Below are positions 1-6,878 of a DNA stretch of 10,808 nt, in pieces. The notes beneath the pieces were generated by a model. The model searched no databases. It was not told where the DNA came from and saw only the letters and a list, made by a program, of their open reading frames with translations. Each line of letters starts with the position of its first letter. Positions within the stretch are counted from its first letter, which is position 1. The translations under genes and the position numbers were made by a program. Source of the DNA: Phoronis ovalis (taxonomy: Eukaryota; Phoronida; Phoronidae); the NCBI GenBank assembly GCA_028565635.1, contig JAOXYB010059701.1, forward strand, positions 1 to 10,808, given 5' to 3'.

Positions 1-300
1 CCAATCGGCCATCTTGTAAGTAATCAAGGTCAAAATTATATCAGACCTGCGCTTTGACCTGTACTTACCCTGTACCATGACGAAAGCTGAAGCCGTTATA
101 GCAACATTAAGAAAAGGGTACATACGCCGCCGACGCCTCCGCATACACTACGACAATATGCCAATTCCACTATGGTGGATGGGCATAGTAAACACTAAGC
201 TTAGTATATACAAGGCAAGTCCTAGTAATATCAGGTGTATTCAAATAGTGGTATATCTATATTCAATATGTTTAAATCTATAAAAGTACATATCACTGTG
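1..300. repeat. Probable dispersed repeat fragment with GC-rich patch and hairpin
   Basis: This is the left end of the last visible intron. Positions about 115-150 are much richer in G+C (CGCCGCCGACGCCTCCGC) than anything around them. A hairpin follows: TATGCC (157-162) pairs with GGCATA (182-187), and CCAC (167-170) with GTGG (175-178) inside it. The combination of GGCCATCTTG, AAGGTC/GACCTG words, a CGCCGCC patch and a short hairpin resembles dispersed repeats I associate with marine invertebrate genomes, but I cannot name the family. An open frame of 68 codons crosses it and shows no recognisable protein. Boundaries are approximate. Confidence 0.4.
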
Positions 301-680
301 GTTTTAAGTTTTTGTTTAGAATAAATTGATTTCCAAATTTTAATTCCAAACTTAAAAAAAAGTAAAATAATAAAAATCACTTTGGTGAAGCTGTTTTGGA
401 GTAACTTTTTTTTTTTTAAATTACAGCAAATTTTTTATACTTATGCATTATGGAACAAATTGTAGAACAATTCATAGTGTAAAATTTGTGGTGCCAAATA
501 CTTTATAACACGATTACAAATTAAATAGTCTGTCAACTAACTGAACACTGATCAACTAGTCACTATCTCGCCATCTAGGTAATTTTTCTGATTCAGTCAT
601 TTGACACTAGATGAATTCTCAAGGTGTTTATAATTTTCTTTTGGTATAGCAGATGATTTATACATATATACATATAATAT
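301..680. other. AT-rich intron sequence, nothing recognised
   Basis: This intron stretch is downstream of exon D on the minus strand. I see only A/T runs, for example poly-T near 407-417, and no exon-like frame, RNA gene or repeat copy. The expected next transporter exon (HP-D-E-like) is not here. Confidence 0.6.
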
Positions 681-830
681 ATGCCTTGGGGACTCCGACT
701 ACGGATTTTCCCTCACCTTTCCTATGAGTGGGTATGGCCGCAAGGCAGCGGAGGTTTGAAATCAGAGTTTTCCTTCTCTTAGATGAGCTGTCTTCCAGAC
801 TGATGAGCCCCATCTACCCATAATATATAT

Positions 831-947
831 ATCTACGGTACCCTGTATTCCCAGGCGGTCACCCATCCAAGTACTAACAGGGCCCAACGCTGCTTAACTG
901 CGGTCATCGGACGAGAACCGGTGTTTTCAGCGTGGTAAATCGTAGTA
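831..947 (-). pseudogene. 5S rRNA-derived head (not a functional 5S gene)
   Basis: The 117-nt 5S-like head is intact enough to recognise by eye over almost its whole length. It lacks a downstream oligo-T terminator and carries substitutions in the loop A/helix III region and a degraded 5' end, so it is not expected to make ribosomal 5S RNA. It is listed separately because a similarity search would report it as 5S rRNA. Confidence 0.8.
854..900 (-). promoter_or_regulatory. 5S-type internal Pol III control region
   Basis: Within the 5S-derived head, the box A-like CAGTTAAGCAGCGTTGGGCC (900-881) and the intermediate/box C region TACTTGGATGGGTGACCGCC (873-854) are both preserved on the minus strand. 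In real 5S genes these bind TFIIIA and recruit Pol III (established knowledge). Whether this copy is transcribed is unknown. Confidence 0.6.
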
Positions 948-956
948 TTATATAAT

Positions 957-1018
957 TATACATACATACATACATACACATATACACATACATATATATA
1001 CACACACACACACACATA
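957..1018. repeat. CATA / CA microsatellite next to exon D donor
   Basis: This is a simple repeat of (CATA)n followed by CACATA/TATA variants and (CA)8 at 1001-1016. On the transcribed minus strand it reads as (TG)8 then TATG repeats, starting about 18 nt into the intron after exon D. Confidence 0.95.
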
Positions 1019-1033
1019 TTTCTAAAAGTAAAC

Positions 1034-1169
1034 CTGTGTTTGAGCATCATAACACGAAGAGCAAGTCCTTTCTGTTCCTCACTAAGTTGATCATTGGTTA
1101 CCATGTTGTCAACAATGATGTTAGCAATGGTGGAAAAGTCAGGAGCTTCCAGGTCCAATAGCACTGTCC
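1034..1169 (-). CDS. SLC4A2-like: Exon D of SLC4 anion-exchanger-like gene (cytoplasmic domain continues)
   Basis: On the minus strand the acceptor is TTGAAATTACAG|GG and the donor CACAG|GTTTAC: 2 bases, 44 codons, 2 bases. The leading GG completes the Gly begun by exon C. The exon then encodes TVLLDLEAPDFSTIANIIVD, NMVTNDQLSEEQKG and LALRVMMLKH. Vertebrate AE2 has GAVLLDLDQQTLPGVAHQVV...EQMVISDQI...VLRALLLKHSHPSDE at this place (recalled from memory). The exon therefore ends at the conserved LKH, and AG plus one base of the next exon should give Ser or Arg. Similarity stops sharply there, which supports the splice position even though GTTTAC is a weak donor with a non-consensus +3 to +6. The next exon, expected to encode an HP-D-E-like continuation, is not in the remaining 1.0 kb. 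It must lie beyond the left edge. Confidence 0.93.
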
Positions 1170-3392
1170 CTGTAATTTCAATTATTAAACTGTGGTTACA
1201 TGTATGTATGAATATGCATTACTTGTAAGTTTTCCCTAGAAAAAAAGTGACTTTAGTATAAAATACTAACACCACTGCACAGAATATATTAATGACATAA
1301 ACATTTTATAATTGTTACCTAATTTAAGTCTTTATGCAGTAATTGTCTGTCAGACGGTTTATCATAATTAATTCCAATGTTCTATAACTTCTGATTTATA
1401 CTTGCATTATTATTTGATCACCAAGGCTAAAGGTAAATCATAGAAAGAAAACAATTGTTTCTCTATCAAACTAATACAAAATTCATTGTGCATTAGTTAA
1501 ACTTTCAGCGCAGACACATCTTTTACACAATATTTATGGAGGCATATTAAAAACAGACAATAAAAAAAACTTGTAGGTAAAATTAAAGAGTATTAAAAGC
1601 TAACGAGATGCAAGATATCACATACAGAACAAGGAAAATAAAATCAAGAAAAAAGATGAGTTTCAGAGAATCTTAAAAGATTTACTGGCAGGAGCTTGAT
1701 ATGATGGCACCGAGGATTGTTTTCATTATTACTTATAGTAATTTTAATTAAAAGAGTTAATTAGTCGTTGGATACAGCAATTGATTTCAGAATTGCAATT
1801 AAAATGAAGTTTGAAAGTTTGGCCCAACAAGTACCGAGCTTTCATATGAATGTGTTAGTTGACAAAACTGTTACCTAATTACAATCAAATATTTCAGCAT
1901 TTCATGAATCACATCTTATTTAAAATCCTAGAAAAACCCAAAAAACTCCACAAGATGAAACAAAGTTCTGTTGTAAAAAATTTGATTCACAAGTTCAAAG
2001 AATTTCCAAAAAGTGAAATAAATAATTTCCTTTACATTTTTACCAAATATAGTCCAAAGAGCACCAACTAGAAACTTTAATGATACCTAAGAACTTTTAT
2101 GACATTATCAGGATTTGACCGGGAAACCAATGGGATCACACCAACTCGTTCAAAAGCAAAAATAGTTTATACAATTATTTCATTTTTTTATTAAATTATA
2201 ATATTAAGCTCCAGTAACTTGGGTAAACAACACTCCCCCCTTCAGTCCAATTCTTCAATATGACATCATATAGGACTTAGCCAAGGCTACGTCAAACGTG
2301 TCAACAACTATATTGCATCCCAACCAGGAGAGTACAAGCTTAATTTTGATTCAATTTTGGATAGTACTACAAAACCATTCAACCTTTAAGCACGATTTTT
2401 ATTGATAAAGAAAGCCACAAATCCTATTTCAACATTGAAATTAAGGTATGACATAAATCTAAGAATAAAAAATTAAACTTAAAATAAAATGTATTTAAAA
2501 AAATTGAACTGGCATTAGAATTTGATTAGGGTATATATCGAATTTTATAAGGTACTTGGCACCTGAGATTATGTTAATTAGATCAAGTATGCACCAAATA
2601 TCTCAAACGGCATTTACCTTGATCGCTGCAAATAAAACAAATAAATACTCAACAATTTTCTTTAAACTGCATCACAACTTTTAAAAGCCTGACACTGACA
2701 TGTCACATGAAAATTACGTCAACAATTCACAGTGTAAGCAAAGTATTTGAACTTGAGTTATTTATTATAAAAGTAATCAAAGATTTGTACTATAGATATT
2801 TAATTCGAAGAGTCATAATATTTGGCACGGAACATTACTATGATTGCTTTGCCATCTTGAGCAATCTGGGAATAGATAAATCAAATACTGATATTTTGCC
2901 ATGGGATTTTCAGAAAATTCATTTAAACAGTATTAGAGACAAGAAAGGAGACACCTGAAGTACTTTTGTGGACACTGACATTGGAAAGTTAAAAGTTTTA
3001 GAATTTTATGAAATTAAGAATAAAAAAATGTGCTTGCTTTTTAAAAATCTTTTATAGGTAGTAACAGTTTTTAGTGGCAGTGCAGATTCAAGATAAAAGT
3101 AATATTGTTCCAGTAAACAGACTATTCCATTTCTAAAAATGTATAACACTTATAGATTACCTATTATGTCTATTAAAATCACTGTAAAATGACATGGGGG
3201 TGACACATGGTGGCCAGCAGCATCATATTTTTAAGTAATTTTGGACAAAATGCTATAAAGTATGTACTATACAATAAAAAATCCGCTTTCTTGATTATTT
3301 ATGTTGTTAGTAGTAAAATTCTGTAGGTCAACATAACAGATGCCCATGTAACTTCATGTCTAACTGTATCTAGCTGTAGTGCTTTAACTTAC
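1170..3392 (-). other. Intron between exons C and D (2223 bp), nothing recognised
   Basis: This AT-rich intron is bounded by donor GTAAGT at the exon C side and acceptor TTACAG at the exon D side. I found no RNA gene, inverted-repeat element or repeat copy within it. Two open frames on the plus strand (1859-2071 and 2707-2958) encode Lys/Ile-rich sequences without any recognisable motif and look like chance frames. A slightly less AT-rich patch at about 2220-2340 may be an old repeat fragment, but nothing in it is diagnostic. Confidence 0.7.
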
Positions 3393-3719
3393 CTTGCTCC
3401 AAACCTCGCCGTAGCTCTAGTAAACTATGAAAGCTCAGTGATGCTACATGGGGTTTGCCCCATCTTTCCACATCTTCTTCTACATCTTCCTCAAACTTAA
3501 TCCATCTGGCCTTCTCCTTCCATTCCCACTCATCATCTTCTCCTAATTGTAACTCATCTAGTTCTACAAACACTTCATGTGGACTATGATCATACTTCTT
3601 TATTGGTTTTACAGTCTTCATTTTCTTGCCAACATGTACTATTGTTGACAGAGCGCTGTGTCTCTGATGCTTCGGTACTTTATGCCTACGTATCCCACGT
3701 ATGTCCTGCAGACGATGAC
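3393..3719 (-). CDS. SLC4A2-like: Exon C of SLC4 anion-exchanger-like gene (start of conserved cytoplasmic domain)
   Basis: This is the most diagnostic exon. Minus-strand acceptor TTTTGCTTGTAG|GT and donor CAAG|GTAAGT are both strong. It holds 2 bases, 108 codons, then 1 base. In order it encodes [16 protein letters not shown] (AE2: HRFEDVPGVRRHLVRK), a Lys/His/Ser-rich linker, [17 protein letters not shown] (AE2: [16 protein letters not shown]), [37 protein letters not shown] and GLEQ-G. These match the first conserved block of the band-3 cytoplasmic domain of Cl-/HCO3- exchangers, which move bicarbonate against chloride across the plasma membrane and set intracellular pH. The [12 protein letters not shown] stretch of vertebrate AE2 has been linked to pH sensing. 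Here Thr is replaced by Lys (WKEKARW). An antisense open frame over this exon is a shadow. The split Gly (G|GG) joins exon D. Confidence 0.96.
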
Positions 3720-3835
3720 CTACAAGCAAAACATAGCAAACTCAATTTTCATAACCATTTAAGAGCAATACAGCTATTAATGATAATTTCATGCAATTTA
3801 AAGACCAGTTCTGTAGAAATAAAAAGCATGAAAAC

Positions 3836-3880
3836 GGAAGCAAAATTACGACATTGCTGTATACAAAACATTACTGCCAT
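3836..3880 (+). repeat. 45-bp perfect direct repeat, copy 1
   Basis: From GGAAGCAAAATTACG to CATTACTGCCAT this stretch is identical to 4328-4372, while both flanks diverge at once apart from GAAAAYGG before it. The copies are 492 bp apart in one intron. On the minus strand this copy begins 117 nt before exon C and contains TTTTGTATACAG, which resembles a splice acceptor. Confidence 0.9.
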
Positions 3881-4327
3881 TTATTAATAAAATAAATCAA
3901 TAAAAAACAGATATACGTATGAAAGAATAAATTTTTGGACAGAGATTACTATACTTGTAAAAATGGTGCATTGTACATAAAACATTGAAACAAAAAGATA
4001 ATTAATTGGCCATTCTGAAAAATTTATTTTTAAAAATATGTAAAAAACCCCATTTCTTTCCAGATTCTAAACATTTTCTAATCATTCTTAGAGAAACCGA
4101 TTGTACACGAACAATGTTTGTTTAATGAGTGGGTGGTTTAATCTCCTTTACGTACAGATATCGATAAAAATTGCAAAACTATTTGAAAAACACTGGCAAA
4201 GTTAGGGAAGGGTAAAAAAACGTTTCAAAACTACATTTTTTACAGGCTGTTGGATACCCTCCGGATTGGAATCGTCTATGCTATATAATTATTTGGTTAA
4301 TGTCCCTGACACTTAGCGGAAGAAAAT

Positions 4328-4372
4328 GGAAGCAAAATTACGACATTGCTGTATACAAAACATTACTGCCAT
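4328..4372 (+). repeat. 45-bp perfect direct repeat, copy 2
   Basis: This is identical over 45 bp to 3836-3880. Here the copy is framed by a short inverted pair, TGACACT (4307-4313) and AGTGTCA (4378-4384), which is absent around copy 1. This hints that copy 2 sits inside a small palindromic unit. Confidence 0.9.
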
Positions 4373-4918
4373 AAATGAGTGTCAATCAAAATATGCTGTT
4401 TGCCTGGAAAAGTTGTTTTGGAAAACAAATTATACCGCAATCGTAAAACAAAAAACAAATTTAAAATTTTTTTAAATTGATTTTGATACTTTGTCTTTGT
4501 AGGTATATGAATCGGATAGATAGATTTGACGAAGATTTGGTATTTTCATGCTTTTGTGTGTCGTTTGTTCGTCAATGACAACAAATATTTCCAACGAATG
4601 GAATTAAATCTTCTTCTTCTATAGGAGAACACCCAAGGCGTATTTTATAGAGTAAACAATGTATATAATATAGTATGAGCTTGCTAACTAATTACTGACC
4701 CCTGCCGCTTCACTTGCTCATAAGGGCCCAGTATGAGCTTTTTAATTATTTCACAAACTAACATATGCTGTTAATATAGAATCAGCGTGTGAATTTTTGA
4801 GATATTTGTTTACACCCCCAATTTCCAGATGATTATAATTTTCCGTCATTAGTCACAGAGAATTACAGGAAGCTTTTTGCAGATAATGTATAATGTTGCA
4901 CTACATGCATAATCTTAC

Positions 4919-5103
4919 TAGCCATGTCTTCCAAGTCGGCTTGTTTAAGAGTTAAAGCTTCTTCCTTCTCTGTGGGAACTCTCTTAAGAGAGTCACTTAT
5001 TTTAACTTCACTACCAGGAACCCGACGTAGTCGCAAGTCTTTTTCTGCATAAAAAGAATGATGATGACGGGTATGATGCTTATGATCCTTGTTCTTCTCA
5101 TTA
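4919..5103 (-). CDS. SLC4A2-like: Exon B of SLC4 anion-exchanger-like gene (His-rich and RVPT/ADL segment)
   Basis: The exon is bounded on the minus strand by acceptor TTTTTTTCTGATTTTAG|T and donor GCTA|GTAAGA: 1 base, 61 codons, 1 base. It begins NEKNKDHKHHTRHHHSFY, a His-rich cluster like those in AE2/AE3 tails. It then has EKDLRLRRVPG and KRVPTEKEEALTLKQADLED. The last part aligns with the vertebrate AE2 segment RVPTDEIEAQTLATADLD (recalled from memory), which sits just before the SHRFED motif. The final A joins GT from exon C to give Ser, rebuilding DMA-S-HRLQD against AE2 LMK-S-HRFED. This conserved junction is strong evidence for both exons and for the AE1-3 branch rather than the sodium-bicarbonate cotransporters. 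The encoded region is cytosolic and probably flexible. The function of the His cluster is not known from the sequence. Confidence 0.9.
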
Positions 5104-5585
5104 CTAAAATCAGAAAAAAATGTTAAGGTTCGTATTATATTGTAATCACATATTTTTGAAAGGTGGCACAAGTTCTGCACACGGTTTTGAAACTATAAGC
5201 TTCTTGTTAAATTTAAATAGCTAGTTGAAATAATAATATAGCAAAAACTTGCTTTTCCTATATGACACATGATTAGTAATCAAAAACGGCCATTTTTTTT
5301 TTGTTGAAAAAAGTGAGTTTTCGCCCAAAATGGCCTCCTTGTTAATTACATAATCATATGAAAGACCAGTTAAGTAATTTTCCGTAATCCTTATAGTAGT
5401 ATTTTTCCAAAACTGTATACTTTTATTGATCTATCTTTTAATTTAACTAGTAAGGTATGAATAAGTTTCCCGAATGTTATTAGCGAACTTGAAATAAAGA
5501 GACAGACATATAAAAGTATAGATTTGTAAAAACAGATACTATTCTGAACTTTCAAAAAAGCTGAGCATAAATCAAATACGCATAC
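5104..5585 (-). other. Intron between exons A and B (482 bp)
   Basis: The intron has donor GTATGC and acceptor CTGATTTTAG. It contains a 9-bp inverted pair, GGCCATTTT (5288-5296) and AAAATGGCC (5327-5335), separated by 30 bases. The AAAATGGCC word also occurs in the tandem repeat near 8706. Nothing else was recognised. Confidence 0.65.
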
Positions 5586-5673
5586 CTTTTGCTAGTGACA
5601 TCATGATGAACGTCTTGCCACGAGTCTTTTGTTTTGTCATCTTTTTGTACGTCATCAGATGTTGGCTGTTCTC
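5586..5673 (-). CDS. SLC4A2-like: Exon A of SLC4 anion-exchanger-like gene (N-terminal acidic tail, partial)
   Basis: This is the most upstream exon I can propose for the minus-strand transporter gene. On the minus strand it runs from an acceptor TTTTAAAG|GA to a donor AAAAG|GTATGC: 2 bases, 28 codons, then 2 bases. It encodes a hydrophilic, Asp/Lys-rich segment (EQPTSDDVQKDDKTKDSW, then QDVHHDVTSK). The trailing AG joins the first T of exon B to make Ser, so the phases agree. Vertebrate AE2 and AE3 have long, poorly conserved acidic and basic N-terminal tails here, so homology cannot prove the exon. Support comes from splice sites, phase, composition and position. The reading frame stays open for about 90 bases upstream of the acceptor, so a longer exon or an alternative start (an in-frame Met lies just upstream) is possible. 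An ACAG a few bases inside is an alternative acceptor. Confidence 0.6.
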
Positions 5674-5954
5674 CTTTAAAACAATGATACATAAGCAGTT
5701 TGATAAATAGTATGTATAAAAATATCTCTTGCATGCTAAAAAGGTGTTCGCTGCCTGTAAACATGATTAGCCTGCAACTACATGATTAGCGAACAAAGTA
5801 TGTTGGTTGGTGAAAGAAAGTTATGTCACCTACATTGTGCAAAAACGACGTTGTTAATCAATGATAACCATGTCAACTAGTCACAACCATAACTAGAGAT
5901 CTGTTTTTGCACACAGATGCCCATCACACTTAAAGGAATTTCCTTAACTTTTAA
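5674..5954. other. Sequence upstream of exon A, no gene recognised
   Basis: On the minus strand this is the intron or 5' flank before exon A. A short repeat, ACATGATTAGC, occurs at about 5761 and again at about 5780. I see no promoter, exon or RNA gene. Confidence 0.5.
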
Positions 5955-6665
5955 AGATCTCTTTATGTATATCAGAGTTTTCAAGATCTGGGCAAAAACA
6001 GCTTGCTAACAGCAAGAAAATGTTGAATTTTCAGATCGTCAGTTGACTCACCTTTCCAGGTCATTCTAAAATACCACCTAGCATATTACACCCGCCCATC
6101 TATGACCTTTATAAATTTACCTTCAAATTGTCTAGACAATGGTTTCTGGCTATAAATGAAACATGATCCACCATCCCAGAAACAAACACGACAGCCATAT
6201 TACCAGTCGGTCAAATTAGAAATGATCCAGGTAAAAAAAATCAAACTTGACCTGCATTTTGAGCTCGATGTGTATTCTAAATTCAACCTATCTCTTTTAA
6301 TGTGTCTGAGTTTTCAAGATCTGGGCAAATAACAGCATGATGACTGCAAAAAAATGTTGAGTTTTCAGATCGATTTTTCAAGGTCATTCTAAAATACCAC
6401 CTATCCTATTGCATCTTCCTTCATAACTCCACCTTCAAATTGCTTAGGCAACACTTCATCTTTCTGCTATAAAGGCAACATGATGTAGCGTTTTGTCAAC
6501 AAAAAATGGCACCAGACGACCAGCCTCTTTTTACCTTCTGAATAAAGTGATCTCACTCTAGGTTTCAGTTTTCTATATGTGGGCAAAAACAGCATGACAA
6601 CTGAGAAAAACAGTTTACGGAACGACAATTGTATCGCTTTCAAGGCCACACTAAAATAAAACTAG
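5955..6665. repeat. Three diverged direct copies of a ~250-330-bp unit
   Basis: A block recurs in the same order in three places. Copy 1 (about 5955-6210) has GAGTTTTCAAGATCTGGGC, AAATGTTGA, TTTCAGATCG, GGTCATTCTAAAATACCACC and CACCTTCAAATTG. Copy 2 (about 6290-6530) repeats all of these with few changes. Copy 3 (about 6550-6665) keeps a weaker version: GTTTTCTATATGTGGGCAAA, ACAGCATGACAACTG, and AAGGCCACACTAAAATA. The order is conserved while copy spacing differs (about 333 and 265 bp), as in an old tandem array with internal deletions. The open frames that fall in it are not conserved between copies, so the unit is non-coding. Copy edges are approximate. Confidence 0.8.
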
Positions 6666-6726
6666 AACTATGGTGAGTAGTAAAATCATTTTTCTTATCA
6701 TAAAAACAGATTAAAATACACAAGTA

Positions 6727-6748
6727 AATACAGGTTTGGGATATGCTT
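6727..6748 (+). repeat. 22-bp direct repeat, copy 1
   Basis: AATACAGGTTTGGGATATGC followed by TT is repeated exactly at 6837-6858, 110 bp away. The second copy lies just outside the TTAA-bounded element that starts at 6879. Confidence 0.85.
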
Positions 6749-6836
6749 ACATACATAAATTCTGTTGAGGAAATTAAGAAATAGTTATGAAATTTCCAAT
6801 TTTGGCATAGATTGAATATTAAATACATTAAAAATT

Positions 6837-6858
6837 AATACAGGTTTGGGATATGCTT
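6837..6858 (+). repeat. 22-bp direct repeat, copy 2
   Basis: This is an exact copy of 6727-6748. It ends 16 bases before the TTAA that borders the 1.57-kb element. Confidence 0.85.
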
Positions 6859-6878
6859 GCGAAGTGTAGTTTGTTTAA

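Larger units (their letters stand above)
681..947 (-). mobile_element. 5S-rRNA-derived SINE-like element (SINE3 type)
   Basis: Read on the minus strand, positions 947 to 831 are a nearly full-length (about 117 nt) 5S rRNA copy: CTACG...TACCACGCTGAAAACACCGG, TTCTCGTCCGATGACCG, AGTTAAGCAGCGTTGGGCCC, TTAGTACTTGGATGGGTGAC and CGCCTGGGAATACAGGGT. It departs from the usual animal 5S at a few places (GATGACCGCAG for GATCACCGAAG, and a degraded 5' end). There is no T-run at its 3' end. It continues through a short AT tract into a unique tail of about 145 nt (830-681) that is richer in G+C than its flanks and ends in AT repeats. A 5S head fused to an unrelated tail is the layout of 5S-derived SINEs. 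The tail has a TCCG-ACTA-CGGA hairpin (694-705) and GTCT-TCC-AGAC (790-800). I cannot assign the tail to a named domain. AT-rich flanks hide any target duplication. The element lies in the sense direction of the host gene. Confidence 0.75.
3720..4918 (-). other. Intron between exons B and C (1199 bp)
   Basis: The intron has donor GTAAGA at the exon B side and acceptor TTTTGCTTGTAG at the exon C side. It carries a perfect 45-bp duplication (3836-3880 and 4328-4372). Otherwise it is AT-rich sequence without RNA genes or recognisable coding potential. Confidence 0.75.

Noticed and set aside
77-283. 68-codon open frame on the plus strand
   Set aside because: It spans a GC-rich repeat patch and a hairpin. 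The Arg-rich stretch comes from CGCCGCC repeats and no domain is recognisable.
800-807. CTGATGAG, the hammerhead ribozyme core word
   Set aside because: No matching GAAA core with a closing stem follows at a suitable distance, so no hammerhead can be built.
831-947. Functional 5S rRNA gene
   Set aside because: No T-run terminator, substitutions at normally conserved positions, degraded 5' end and read-through into a SINE-like tail.
1859-2071. 70-codon Lys-rich open frame in the C-D intron
   Set aside because: AT-driven composition, no motif, no splice context. It lies on the strand opposite the gene.
2707-2958. 83-codon open frame (FGTEHYYDCFAI-containing) in the C-D intron
   Set aside because: The most protein-like of the intron frames, but it matches no family I know and has no supporting promoter, splice site or repeat context.
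3579-3887. 102-codon plus-strand open frame
   Set aside because: It is largely the antisense shadow of exon C, then runs into the 45-bp repeat.
6467-6828. Two minus-strand open frames
   Set aside because: The first lies within the three-copy repeat and the second begins at its edge. The first frame is not conserved between the repeat copies, and neither shows a motif.
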